From NCBI RefSeq assembly GCF_024499015.1, contig NZ_CP098604.1:2914001-2978000 (forward strand): a stretch of 64,000 nt of DNA. Direction: 5' to 3'. Below the pieces are notes generated by a model. That model saw only the letters and a program-made list of their open reading frames with translations, was not told where the DNA came from and searched no databases. The position numbers and the translations under genes are program-made. The stretch is from Xanthomonas hortorum pv. pelargonii (GTDB lineage Bacteria > Pseudomonadota > Gammaproteobacteria > Xanthomonadales > Xanthomonadaceae). Within the stretch, counting starts at the first letter, position 1, and every line of letters begins with the position of its first letter. Of the stretch, positions 1-7,605 are shown one piece after another.

Positions 1-116
1 GTTTTAATCGTCGATTCCGCTTGCGCGAGATGCTGCCACGACTTGCCACGGCCATGATGCAATCCACACCATGCCCAGAGCCGGTTTTACGTGCAGCGAG
101 CAATTTTCATGGCTGA
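1..116 (+). CDS. IS1595-family transposase, C-terminal fragment (5' end outside window)
   Basis: The frame reads into the window as the last ~38 codons of the same transposase encoded at 2535-3497, ending with a TGA at 114-116. Only the tail after the catalytic domain is visible, so whether the whole gene is intact cannot be judged. Confidence 0.85.
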   Translation, partial: FNRRFRLREMLPRLATAMMQSTPCPEPVLRAASNFHG

Positions 117-134
117 GAGTCGGGGCTAATCAGG
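1..134 (+). mobile_element. 3' end of an IS1595-family element (copy 1)
   Basis: Bases 1-134 are identical to the reverse complement of 2517-2650, the right end of the complete element at 2517-3588. They include the C-terminal transposase codons (stop at 114-116) and the terminal inverted repeat, which ends at 134. The rest of the element lies left of the window. This copy is in the opposite orientation to copy 2. It has cut the end off the cassette gene at 130-363. Confidence 0.93.
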
Positions 135-363
135 CACTTTCTTTTACTCCAGGCTCTAGGTCAGTACGAATTCGACGCAGTTCAAAGAAATGCGGCGTTT
201 TAGGATGGTTACGTATGCCTAATTCGACGATACCATCCCGTTCATCTCTAAGGTCACGCTCTCGAAGTCCTGCGCGCCTCTCGTCCCTAGCAAGTTCTCG
301 AAAGGAAACCTCTTCCCAATGCTTTTGATCGTTGAGATACCACGCTGTTTCGTACTTTGGCAA
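130..363 (-). CDS. integron cassette protein, unknown, 3'-truncated by IS1595
   Basis: A 77-codon frame, rich in Arg and Glu, starts at TTG (363-361). A strong AGGAGG lies five bases upstream of that codon, which supports this start over later ones. The stop codon is supplied by the inverted repeat of the IS1595 copy ending at 134, so the natural C-terminus has been lost. I recognise no family. It is the most distal cassette visible from attI; its own attC would lie beyond the IS, outside what can be seen. Confidence 0.6.
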   Translation of the reverse strand: MPKYETAWYLNDQKHWEEVSFRELARDERRAGLRERDLRDERDGIVELGIRNHPKTPHFFELRRIRTDLEPGVKESA

Positions 364-377
364 TGTGGCCTCCTGAG

Positions 378-437
378 GTCTAACGCCTGAATTAAGCCGC
401 GCCGCGAAGCGGCTTCGGCTTGAACGAATTGTTGGGC
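378..437 (-). other. attC site 1
   Basis: An imperfect palindrome with outer boxes GTCTAAC (378-384) and GTTGGGC (431-437) and inner arms around GCCGC...GCGAAGCGGC. It is the attC of the cassette carrying the nucleotidyltransferase gene (392-778), whose reading frame runs into it and stops inside it. Confidence 0.9.
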
Positions 438-778
438 CGTTGCCCCGCGGAGCGTCGGTACACGGGGCTAATGCCTGCAGAATTGATGGCCCGATAAACG
501 ATTGAGCCGTGGTAGCGGTGATACATCTCCAATTGAACCTTTACTGAGCCGACGCACTGCTGGAGTTGCTTCTCAAGGCGCGTGTGATGATCGAACCAGA
601 ATGCAACGATGCCGTACTTGCACGTTGCTTCAGGCACAATATCAATTGCAACATCAAGATCGCTGTCTGGCCTAGCCTTGCCAGTTGCGTAGCTACCAAA
701 AATCCAAGCGCGATGGATCTCGGGGTTCACTGCGGCCCAAGACGAAATAACGTTCGAGTGATCGGATAGTGTCTGCAA
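392..778 (-). CDS. minimal nucleotidyltransferase (MNT-type) cassette protein with attC-encoded tail
   Basis: 128 residues from a TTG start. The motif GSYATGKARPDSDLDVAI (about residues 28-45) is the GS...DxD signature of the polymerase-beta-like nucleotidyltransferase fold, with G28-S29 and D40/D42 in place. Small proteins of this kind usually act as antitoxins of HEPN toxins or as nucleotidyl/AMP transferases. No HEPN gene sits in the same cassette, although another cassette (4493-5152) encodes a HEPN-like protein. The last ~13 residues (NNSFKPKPLRGAA) are encoded by the attC site, because no stop occurs earlier. The start is uncertain because no good ribosome binding site is visible. Confidence 0.75.
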   Translation of the reverse strand: MQTLSDHSNVISSWAAVNPEIHRAWIFGSYATGKARPDSDLDVAIDIVPEATCKYGIVAFWFDHHTRLEKQLQQCVGSVKVQLEMYHRYHGSIVYRAINSAGISPVYRRSAGQRPNNSFKPKPLRGAA

Positions 779-780
779 CG

Positions 781-840
781 GCCTAATGCCTGAATTAAGC
801 CGACCCGCGAAGCGGGTTCGGCTTGAATGAATTGTTAGAT
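781..840 (-). other. attC site 2
   Basis: A palindromic site with outer boxes GCCTAAT (781-787, one base off the usual RYYYAAC) and GTTAGAT (834-840) and arms GCCGACCCGC / GCGGGTTCGGC. It ends the cassette carrying the gene at 847-1356. The altered box could weaken recombination. Confidence 0.9.
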
Positions 841-846
841 GCCAGC

Positions 847-1356
847 TCAGACGACTGCATCGCCGCGCTGCGCGTAAAAGGTGGTCTCGCTCGGACCCAG
901 CCCCATGAGATTACGAGTGGCCTCAACATTGCCGCCAGTAGCGTTGGCGAAGCAAACGCGCAAGCGAAACAGACACTGTTGCACGCCGAATTTTGTTAAC
1001 ACATCCTCATAGTCCTCTCTGGAAATGGAGAATCCGACACTGCGCTTGCCGTTCGGAGGAAGATGGAACAGACCTTCGACGTTGAATTTGTAGTAAGTGC
1101 CTTCAGACTGCCCACCATAGTCAATGAAGATGTTGCGGATCTCTACAGGCTTAATTCCGACGTTCACCAAGTCTGCAGAGTAATGAAAAGCCTCTGGGCC
1201 GCTACCGCCTTGGATGCTTTCATTCTCCAACTGCAGGCGAGCCGCGTAGTCATAGGTTTGATTGCTTCGAGTGCGCCAATAGCTCGCTATCGCGATCCCG
1301 GTTGAAATCACGGATAGGGACAATGAGGCAAGTGCGATAGCAAGCGTTGAAGTCAC
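847..1356 (-). CDS. membrane-anchored integron cassette protein, unknown
   Basis: 169 residues from a GTG start preceded by TGAGG. Residues ~5-27 form one hydrophobic segment (LAIALASLSLSVISTGIAIA), followed by a soluble, probably beta-rich domain. The arrangement suggests a single-pass inner-membrane protein. The stop TGA lies just before attC 2. No family recognised. Base composition is less GC-rich than the core genes to the right, as expected for a captured cassette. Confidence 0.7.
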   Translation of the reverse strand: MTSTLAIALASLSLSVISTGIAIASYWRTRSNQTYDYAARLQLENESIQGGSGPEAFHYSADLVNVGIKPVEIRNIFIDYGGQSEGTYYKFNVEGLFHLPPNGKRSVGFSISREDYEDVLTKFGVQQCLFRLRVCFANATGGNVEATRNLMGLGPSETTFYAQRGDAVV

Positions 1357-1373
1357 GACGAAACCTCACTGGC

Positions 1374-1432
1374 ATCTAACGCATGAATTAAGCCGACCCG
1401 CGAAGCGGGTTCGGCTGAATGAATTGTTATGC
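1374..1432 (-). other. attC site 3
   Basis: Outer boxes ATCTAAC (1374-1380) and GTTATGC (1426-1432) with the same GCCGACCCGC / GCGGGTTCGGC arms as attC 2. The TAAC of the right-hand box supplies the stop codon of the gene at 1427-1954. Confidence 0.9.
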
Positions 1433-1954
1433 CCCATCTTTGGATTGTAGGCGGGTAATGTGGTCGAAAGCAGCAAGCTTGGCCTCGACTTGGGACTTGT
1501 AGTTGCGACGAGCGTGTAACACCGTTGAGTTATCCAATGCTGCCAAGGTGCAGGCCCAGCCATCACCGCGCGGGTAAACGGTAATGCGGAATCCATCCGA
1601 AGTGATATGTGGATTGCCTTTTGCCGACACTTTCCAAGCACGTGCGGCCCAACGCTTGCGCTTTGCTGCACGGCTTTTCATAGAGGCTTCACGGGCTCGT
1701 GAGGCTGCTACATCGCCCTCCATGTGACCGGCGCATACACACCCAACCTCAAGAACTTCCGGGTAATCTGGGTGCTCCATGTGATGGACGTAGCGAATAG
1801 TCTGAGACTCGCACATCTGGCACTCGATGAGCGGTTCTCCAAGATCCTCAATATCTACGCATGTCCAGCCGCGATGCGGTACTCCGGCTACAGACCACTT
1901 GCCGCGCCTGTGTGCGACTAGCTCTTCTTCTGTGAGTGGCTGAGATGTCGCCAT
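1427..1954 (-). CDS. Cys-rich integron cassette protein, unknown (possible zinc-binding)
   Basis: 175 residues. The ATG lies only a few bases after the cassette boundary. Around residues 45-75 there is a CQMC ... GCVCAGH pattern that could bind one zinc ion. A basic segment (RAREASMKSRAAKRKRWAAR) follows, and then a small mixed domain ending near attC 3. The stop TAA comes from the attC core. No known family is recognised. The zinc-binding idea rests only on the Cys/His spacing. Confidence 0.7.
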   Translation of the reverse strand: MATSQPLTEEELVAHRRGKWSVAGVPHRGWTCVDIEDLGEPLIECQMCESQTIRYVHHMEHPDYPEVLEVGCVCAGHMEGDVAASRAREASMKSRAAKRKRWAARAWKVSAKGNPHITSDGFRITVYPRGDGWACTLAALDNSTVLHARRNYKSQVEAKLAAFDHITRLQSKDGA

Positions 1955-1957
1955 GGG

Positions 1958-2017
1958 GCATAACGCCTGAATTAAGCCGACCCGCGAAGCGGGTTCGGCT
2001 TGAATGAATTGTTAGGG
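1958..2017 (-). other. attC site 4
   Basis: Boxes GCATAAC (1958-1964) and GTTAGGG (2011-2017) enclose arms GCCGACCCGC / GCGGGTTCGGC. It closes the cassette whose gene is interrupted by IS1595 copy 2. The core supplies that gene's TAA stop. Confidence 0.9.
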
Positions 2018-2516
2018 CGCACCGCCGCCAAAGCGACGTTGCCGCTGAGGATCATTGCCGTAACCCGGCAAGAATTCCTGCTTGATTTGTGCTGATATCT
2101 CGGATGAGAACCGAAGTAGTAAAGAAATGAACTCCAGTGCCTCGATGTAGTTGAGACGCTCCATGAACAAGCGGTTGATCTGTGACTGCAGTGAGATGAG
2201 CTTGTTGTATGTGTCCTCTCCAATACTCACCTCGTGCTCGTGCATAGATTTGACAAGTCGGTAGGTGGCCTTAAGCAGATCGCGTGACTGACTGGCGATT
2301 TGTTCGTGGGCTTTGGCGAAGTCATTGAAGTCACGTGGCGAAAGAACTAGCTGCAACTGCCCGAGCAGAAACGGGCCATTGAGAGGTTGGTCGTTAACTT
2401 GTGCGGCGTTTGGAAGCAACGGCACGTTGTCCCACAGAATACCCCTGACACTCTCATAGTCGACTTGGATGTTGTTCACAGCAGCCTCGACATTGACTGC
2501 AAGTTCCAACAGTTCT

Positions 2517-3588
2517 CCTGATTAGCCCCGACTCTCAGCCATGAAAATTGCTCGCTGCACGTAAAACCGGCTCTGGGCATGGTGTGGATTGCATCATGGC
2601 CGTGGCAAGTCGTGGCAGCATCTCGCGCAAGCGGAATCGACGATTAAAACGATAGGCCGCTTCTCCCAGGTAACGCCTTGCGTATTTGCCTTGCGCGATG
2701 GCGTGATACACGCCACTGATGGCGCGCTTGAGATTGCCCAGCACCACGTTGAGCCAACGTGCACCGGCCGTTTCGGTCGCGGCACGACCACCGCCAGTGT
2801 CCAGCGTGGTGTGCGCGTGGCCGGCGTCTTCTAGCCGGCGGAAGCAGGCCAGCCCATCGGTGTAGACCTCGCATTCGGGCGCCAAGCGACGGGCAATCCA
2901 GTCCTGCAGCGAGGTGTTATCGAAGCTGCGCACCGGCTCGATCACCACAAAGCGCGGCGCGGTGAAGGTGGCATCGGTCTGCACCGCAATCAGGAACGCT
3001 TGTTTGTTCTCCGATCCGCGTCCGGCCTTGCCACCGTTACGCTCGCCGCCGAGATAGGCATCGTCGATCTGCACGAAACCCGCCAGTTTCCGCATGGATT
3101 CGCGCTCGGCCATAACCTGCATGATCTTGTGTTTCATCCGCCAGGCCGTCTTGTAGTTGACGCCCAGATGCCGCATCAACTCCAGCGCGGCCATGTTGGT
3201 TTTGGTCGAGGTCAGCAGGTGCAACGCCAGCATCCAGGTGCGCAGCGGCAGCTTGGTGCCTTCGAACATCGTGCCTGCAATCAGGCTGGTCTGATGCCGG
3301 CACGCGCTGCATTGGTAGTAGATCGCAGCACCCCGCTTGAAACGCGAGCGCACGCGTCCGGCACAAACAGGGCAACGAAAGCCTTGCGGCCAGCGCCACT
3401 TGTAAAGCGCGCGATAGCACTTGGCTTCGGTGCCGTAGGACGCGAAGAACTCAGGCATCGACAATCCCGCTTGGAACTGCACGGCATTGATACTCATCAC
3501 GCCACCTCGTTGGCTTCAGGTGACAGCAGCATCCACCCAGCGCGGCGCAGATCCTGCGACAGGCGGCTGATGGTCAGGGCTAATCAGG
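2517..3588 (-). mobile_element. complete IS1595-family insertion sequence (copy 2)
   Basis: A 1072-bp element with 24-bp imperfect terminal inverted repeats (CCTGATTAGCCC at each outer end, ending ...CAGCC). It is flanked by a perfect 8-bp target duplication ACAGTTCT at 2509-2516 and 3589-3596; 8 bp is the duplication length known for IS1595. It encodes one transposase. Confidence 0.95.
2535..3497 (-). CDS. IS1595-family (ISXO2-type) transposase
   Basis: 320 residues. An N-terminal zinc ribbon (CPVCAGR ... YQCSACRHQ, about residues 43-66) is followed by an IS1595-type DDE-like domain beginning around QIDDAYLGGERNGG. The chosen ATG (3497-3495) follows GAGGTGG; an in-frame GTG lies one codon upstream. 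The frame is intact, so the element could be active. Identity of its right end with the partial copy at 1-134 suggests recent movement. Confidence 0.93.
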   Translation of the reverse strand: MSINAVQFQAGLSMPEFFASYGTEAKCYRALYKWRWPQGFRCPVCAGRVRSRFKRGAAIYYQCSACRHQTSLIAGTMFEGTKLPLRTWMLALHLLTSTKTNMAALELMRHLGVNYKTAWRMKHKIMQVMAERESMRKLAGFVQIDDAYLGGERNGGKAGRGSENKQAFLIAVQTDATFTAPRFVVIEPVRSFDNTSLQDWIARRLAPECEVYTDGLACFRRLEDAGHAHTTLDTGGGRAATETAGARWLNVVLGNLKRAISGVYHAIAQGKYARRYLGEAAYRFNRRFRLREMLPRLATAMMQSTPCPEPVLRAASNFHG

Positions 3589-3770
3589 ACAGTTCTTGTG
3601 TGGCCTTCCGACGACGCCTCTCATCGTCCCTCTGTGCGGTTTCGCCCGCCACGGTAGTAATCTGCGATTGTCGCAAGTGTTCCAATAGCGCCGAAGATCG
3701 AAAGCGCAAGTGTGAATGGATCTGGATCGATCTTCTTAGTGGTCTCATTTCGCATGGTCATCTCCGTGCG

Positions 3771-3830
3771 CCCTTACGCTTGAATTAAGCCGAGTTGCGA
3801 AGCAACTTCGGCTTGAATGAGTTGTTAGGC
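3771..3830 (-). other. attC site 5
   Basis: Boxes CCCTTAC (3771-3777, degenerate) and GTTAGGC (3824-3830) enclose arms GCCGAGTTGC / GCAACTTCGGC. The arms differ from those of attC 2-4 but stay complementary. Confidence 0.88.
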
Positions 3831-4022
3831 AGTGAGTGGCCGCGAAGGTTGGATGGTGCAACCATGCTCCCCAGCACTGCCGCCCTGACCGAGTGTGCCA
3901 CAGCTTGCGGGAGGGAACTTGCCCAGCGATGCAGCGGCGCGCGATGCCACCGAAGTCAAGCGCAATGAGCGCAGCGCGGCGATGACGGACAAGGGCGAAG
4001 CACCGAACTTACCGCAACCCAC
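3825..4022 (-). CDS. possible small cassette protein, unknown
   Basis: A 65-codon frame starts at GTG 4022 and uses the TAA of attC 5 as its stop. It is rich in Ala, Ser and Leu. There is no clear ribosome binding site and no recognisable domain. It is the only sizeable minus-strand frame in the cassette between attC 6 and attC 5, which is the main reason to list it. The cassette may instead be non-coding. Confidence 0.3.
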   Translation of the reverse strand: MGCGKFGASPLSVIAALRSLRLTSVASRAAASLGKFPPASCGTLGQGGSAGEHGCTIQPSRPLTA

Positions 4023-4110
4023 AAGGGTGATAACTGCTGCCCGGAGCCGACCGCATGCATGCCAGCCAACTCACCGAAGCTGCACCCATCACTGCATTTG
4101 CTCCACCACC

Positions 4111-4170
4111 GCCTAACGCTTGAGTTAAGCCGTGCCGCGAAGCGGCATCGGTTTGAAAGAATTGTTAGGG
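4111..4170 (-). other. attC site 6
   Basis: Boxes GCCTAAC (4111-4117) and GTTAGGG (4164-4170); arms GCCGTGCCGC / GCGGCATCGG. It closes the short cassette carrying the gene with an internal stop. Confidence 0.9.
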
Positions 4171-4171
4171 C

Positions 4172-4411
4172 TCATCCCGCCACCGCGCGGCCGCGCTTGG
4201 TGATGCCCCCGACGACTACCGTATCGTAATAGTCGTTACCGCTGTTCGACTCTCGGTGGGGCAGAACATCAGTAACTTATCCAAGCTCCTCTGCTTTGAG
4301 TATCAATGCCGCAATGAGTTGAAACGCATGGAGCTCCGGCTCTGAACTTCCGGACGGGTCGAAGCTGGTCTGACCAGCGAAGATCTTCTGTAGAAGCTGC
4401 TGCATATTCAT
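4172..4411 (-). pseudogene. small cassette gene with an in-frame stop (79 codons without it)
   Basis: From ATG 4411-4409 the frame gives 44 residues ending in LILKAEELG, then TAA (4279-4277). It continues in the same frame as VTDVLPHRESNSGNDYYD and on to a TGA at 4174-4172, at the end of the cassette. The sequence on both sides of the TAA reads like one small globular protein. A Tyr codon (TAC or TAT) changed to TAA is the simplest cause. Readthrough or a short functional peptide cannot be excluded. No family recognised. Confidence 0.65.
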
Positions 4412-4419
4412 GATGTGAG

Positions 4420-4476
4420 CCCTAACGCTGGAATTGAGCGGCGGCGCAGCTGTCCTCCTTGAATGAGGCGTTAGAG
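4420..4476 (-). other. attC site 7 (divergent)
   Basis: Boxes CCCTAAC (4420-4426) and GTTAGAG (4470-4476). The inner arms (around GAGCGGCGGCGCAGCTGTCCTCC) pair worse than in the other sites, and the element is three bases shorter. It ends the HEPN-like cassette. Confidence 0.8.
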
Positions 4477-4492
4477 CGAATTTTACGACGTT

Positions 4493-5152
4493 TCACGAAA
4501 GTGCCTCTTGGGCGAACCTTTCGATTTCGGCAATCATCGACTCAACATCAGCAAGCCCAAACTCATTTGAGTTTCCGTGCGCCGCACTGTTTCTGATGGC
4601 TGCCAGTGCCGTGACCCTTTTTTGAACTAGTACGTTATATTCACCAGCCTTCACAAGGTCTGCGTTCATTTTATCTAGCTTACCCGTTGCTATTGCATGC
4701 CGTTCGCAAAGTGTTCTGAGCGTTGTTTCAAGGATGACGCCAGCAACAACTGCAGCGGCAGCAACGTACCCGGAGCGCAAAAGCTCTCTTGACTGATCGA
4801 GCTCGGAATCTGCAATTTCCGCTTGGACAAGATTTCGAACTTTGCCGAGATAGCCACCTTCAAAGTCTTCCTGCGCCGCCATAAATACGGCTTTGACGCG
4901 CTTAAAAACGCCGTAGCTACTTCCCCAATTTTTCGGCTTCTCTGCTTCCGCGAATGAAGTGTAGTGCTCGGAGTCTTTGCCGCAGGCACTTGAGATGAGG
5001 TTCCTCGCTTTGACGCACCAATTTAGAAGAAGCTCGTCATCGACTATTTCGTGCGAGCCCGTCATTTCACTGTGCTTGACTTGCCGCGAAGCCCCAACGG
5101 CTTCAAGTTGGACGGTGAGTTCACTGAATCGCTTTTTCAGAACCCTGACCAC
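4493..5152 (-). CDS. HEPN-like (DUF4145-type) cassette protein
   Basis: 219 residues from GTG 5152-5150, chosen because AAGGAG lies nine bases upstream inside the cassette; the open frame continues upstream through attC 8 but that part is not coding. The C-terminal half is helical and contains IRNSAAHGN, an R-x4-H motif (R187/H192) typical of HEPN nucleases, preceded by a helical segment (VAAAAVVAGVILETTLRTL). HEPN proteins act as RNases in toxin-antitoxin and abortive-infection systems. A defence or stress role is an inference; no partner lies in this cassette. Confidence 0.7.
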   Translation of the reverse strand: MVRVLKKRFSELTVQLEAVGASRQVKHSEMTGSHEIVDDELLLNWCVKARNLISSACGKDSEHYTSFAEAEKPKNWGSSYGVFKRVKAVFMAAQEDFEGGYLGKVRNLVQAEIADSELDQSRELLRSGYVAAAAVVAGVILETTLRTLCERHAIATGKLDKMNADLVKAGEYNVLVQKRVTALAAIRNSAAHGNSNEFGLADVESMIAEIERFAQEALS

Positions 5153-5172
5153 GCGATGATGCTCCTTATGAG

Positions 5173-5232
5173 GCCTAACGCATGAATTGAGCCGCGCCGC
5201 AGAGCGGTGTCGGCTTGAATGAATTGTTAGGC
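5173..5232 (-). other. attC site 8
   Basis: Boxes GCCTAAC (5173-5179) and GTTAGGC (5226-5232); arms GCCGCGCCGC / GAGCGGTGTCGGC. It is the attC of the DUF2971 cassette, and its TAA is the original stop codon of that gene. Confidence 0.9.
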
Positions 5233-5285
5233 GGCGTCCACTACAATCTTGATTGCAAAGCAAGATTCATCTGGAAAACACCTAA

Positions 5286-6444
5286 GGAACCTCTGAACAA
5301 CGCACCATAGATACGCGACACTACCCGCCTCATGTTGAGGAGTAATCCATGCAACTGACGTTCGGCGACGCTGAAGGCCTGGGCAAGCGCAAGCAGACCC
5401 GCCGGGAGATCTTCCTGGCCGAGATGGAGCAGGTCGTTCCGTGGCAGCACTTGCTCGGTCTGATCGCACCGCACTATCCGGTGTCGGGACGCCCTGGTCG
5501 ACAGCCATACGCACTGGCGACGATGTTGCGGATTCATTTGCTGCAGCAGTGGTATGCGTTGAGCGATCCGGCGATGGAAGAAGCGCTGCACGAGATCCCG
5601 ATCTTGCGGAGGTTTGCCCAGCTCGGTGGCTTGGACAACGTTCCGGACGAGACCACGATTCTCAACTTTCGGCGCCTGCTGGAGACCCATGGCCTTGCCG
5701 CGCGGATGCTGGACGCGGTCAACGCGCATCTGGCACGCAAGGGGCAGAGCCTGCGGTCGGGCACGATCGTCGATGCGACGCTGATCGCTGCACCCAGTTC
5801 GACCAAGAACGCCGATCACGCGCGCGACCCTGAAATGCATCAGACCAGGAAGGGCAATCAGTGGTATTTCGGGATGAAGGCGCACATCGGCGTGGATGAA
5901 TTTTCCGGGCTGGTGCACCACGTCCATTGCACAGCCGCCAATGTCGCCGACGTCACGGTGACGCACGCATTACTGCATGGCAAAGAAGACAGCGTGTTCG
6001 GCGACAGCGGCTACACCGGTGCGGACAAACGCGAAGAACTGCAGACCTGCAAGGCTGCATTTTTCATTGCCGCCAAGCGTTCGACGCTGCAAGCCATCGG
6101 CAACAAACGCGAGCGTGCTCGGGAACAGCGTTGGGAACACTTCAAGGCCAGCGTGCGCGCGAAGGTGGAGCATCCGTTCCGGGTGATCAAGCGCCAGTTC
6201 GGTTACACCAAGGTCCGCTATCGCGGCCTGGCCAAGAACACCGCACACGTGCTGACCTTGTTTGCGCTCTCCAATCTGTGGATGAAGCGAAAGCAGTTAC
6301 TGCCTGCCATGGGGAGCGTGCGCCTGTAACCCGGGGAATTCCCAAGGAAAGTGCCAGAAATAGCGGAAGATCCGAAGATCCAAACGCGACTCTCCGGACC
6401 GACGCGACATCCCGCACTCTCAGGCCTCGTTATTCAGACCTTCC
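5286..6444 (+). mobile_element. IS5-family insertion sequence, copy A of a tandem pair
   Basis: 1159 bp with terminal repeats GGAACCTCTGAACAACG (left) and, inverted, GGAAGGTCTGAATAACG (right). CTAA lies at both ends (5282-5285 and 6445-6448), the 4-bp duplication typical of IS5. It carries an intact transposase. Confidence 0.92.
5349..6329 (+). CDS. IS5-family transposase, intact copy
   Basis: 326 residues from an ATG preceded by GAGGAG. It has the IS5 layout: an N-terminal DUF772-type region (FLAEMEQVVPWQHLL, VSGRPGRQPY) and then a DDE domain with TIVDATLIAAP, VFGDSGYTGADKR and the C-terminal RVIKRQFGYTKVRYRG block. Xanthomonas genomes carry many close relatives. It appears functional, unlike its tandem neighbour. 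Confidence 0.95.
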   Translation: MQLTFGDAEGLGKRKQTRREIFLAEMEQVVPWQHLLGLIAPHYPVSGRPGRQPYALATMLRIHLLQQWYALSDPAMEEALHEIPILRRFAQLGGLDNVPDETTILNFRRLLETHGLAARMLDAVNAHLARKGQSLRSGTIVDATLIAAPSSTKNADHARDPEMHQTRKGNQWYFGMKAHIGVDEFSGLVHHVHCTAANVADVTVTHALLHGKEDSVFGDSGYTGADKREELQTCKAAFFIAAKRSTLQAIGNKRERAREQRWEHFKASVRAKVEHPFRVIKRQFGYTKVRYRGLAKNTAHVLTLFALSNLWMKRKQLLPAMGSVRL

Positions 6445-6448
6445 CTAA

Positions 6449-7605
6449 GGAAGCTCTGAACAACGCACCATAGATACGCGACACTACCCGCCTCATGTTG
6501 AGGAGTAATCCATGCAACTGACGTTCGGCGACGCTGAAGGCCTGGGCAAGCGCAAGCAGACCCGCCGGGAGATCTTCCTGGCCGAGATGGAGCAGGTCGT
6601 TCCGTGGCAGCACTTGCTCGGTCTGATCGCACCGCACTATCCGGTGTCGGGACGCCCTGGTCGACAGCCATACGCACTGGCGACGATGTTGCGGATTCAT
6701 TTGCTGCAGCAGTGGTATGCGTTGAGCGATCCGGCGATGGAAGAAGCGTTGCACGAGATCCCGATCTTGCGGAGGTTTGCCCAGCTCGGTGGCTTGGACA
6801 ACGTTCCGGACGAGACCACGATTTTGAACTTTCGGCGCCTGCTGGAGACCCATGGCCTTGCCGCGCGGATGCTGGACGCGGTCAACGCGCATCTGGCACG
6901 CAAGGGCCAGAGCCTGCGGTCGGGCACGATCGTCGATGCGACGCTGATCGCTGCACCCAGTTCGACCAAGAACGCCGATCACGCGCGCGACCCTGAAATG
7001 CATCAGACCAGGAAGGGCAATCAGTGGTATTTCGGGATGAAGGCGCACATCGGCGTGGATGAATTTTCCGGGCTGGTGCACCACGTCCATTGCACAGCCG
7101 CCAATGTCGCCGACGTCACGGTGACGCACGCATTACTGCATGGCAAAGAAGACAGCGTGTTCGGCGACAGCGGCTACACCGGTGCGGACAAACGCGAAGA
7201 ACTGCAGACCTGCAAGGCTGCATTTTCATTGCCGCCAGGCCCTCGACGCTGCAAGCCATCGGCAACAAACGCGAGCGTGCTCGGGAACAGCGTTGGGAAC
7301 ACTTCAAGGCCAGCGTGCGCGCGAAGGTGGAGCATCCGTTCCGGGTGATCAAGCGCCAGTTCGGTTACACCAAGGTCCGCTATCGCGGCCTGGCCAAGAA
7401 CACCGCACACGTGCTGACCTTGTTTGCGCTCTCCAATCTGTGGATGAAGCGAAAGCAGTTACTGCCTGCCATGGGGAGCGTGCGCCTGTAACCCGGGGAA
7501 TTCCCATGGAAAGCGCCAGAAATGGCGAAAATCCTAAAATCCAAACGCGACTCTCCGGAACGATGCGACATTCCGCACTCTCAGGCCTCGTTGTTCAGAC
7601 CTTCC
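6449..7605 (+). mobile_element. IS5-family insertion sequence, copy B of a tandem pair
   Basis: 1157 bp, nearly identical to copy A and in the same orientation. It is separated from A by a single CTAA and followed by CTAA at 7606-7609. It is two bases shorter: one T is missing in the transposase and one base is missing in the 3' non-coding part. Confidence 0.92.
6512..7491 (+). pseudogene. IS5-family transposase, frameshifted copy
   Basis: It is the same gene as in copy A up to about 7222, where a run of five T's is reduced to four. The downstream AAGCGTTCG of copy A is AGGCCCTCG here. The original frame then ends at 7348, after 278 residues, and the true C-terminal block continues in another frame to 7491. 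The product lacks the end of the catalytic domain. Confidence 0.93.

Larger units (their letters stand above)
2012..3755 (-). pseudogene. cassette gene for a membrane-anchored protein, broken by IS1595 and a +1 frameshift
   Basis: The downstream part (2012-2508) and an upstream part (3589-3755) are separated by IS1595 with target duplication ACAGTTCT. The upstream frame starts at ATG 3755-3753 (GGAG eight bases before it) and encodes MRNETTKKIDPDPF, then a hydrophobic stretch (TLALSIFGAIGTLATIADYY). Its frame then meets a TGA. Removing one G of the GGG near 3645, together with the IS and one target copy, gives 663 bases: an uninterrupted 220-residue protein whose remainder is mostly helical. 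Both lesions make it inactive now. No family recognised. Confidence 0.75.

Noticed and set aside
4493..5263. Longer start for the HEPN-like gene running back through attC 8
   Set aside because: The extra 37 codons are attC and previous-cassette sequence; AAGGAG before GTG 5152 marks the proper start.
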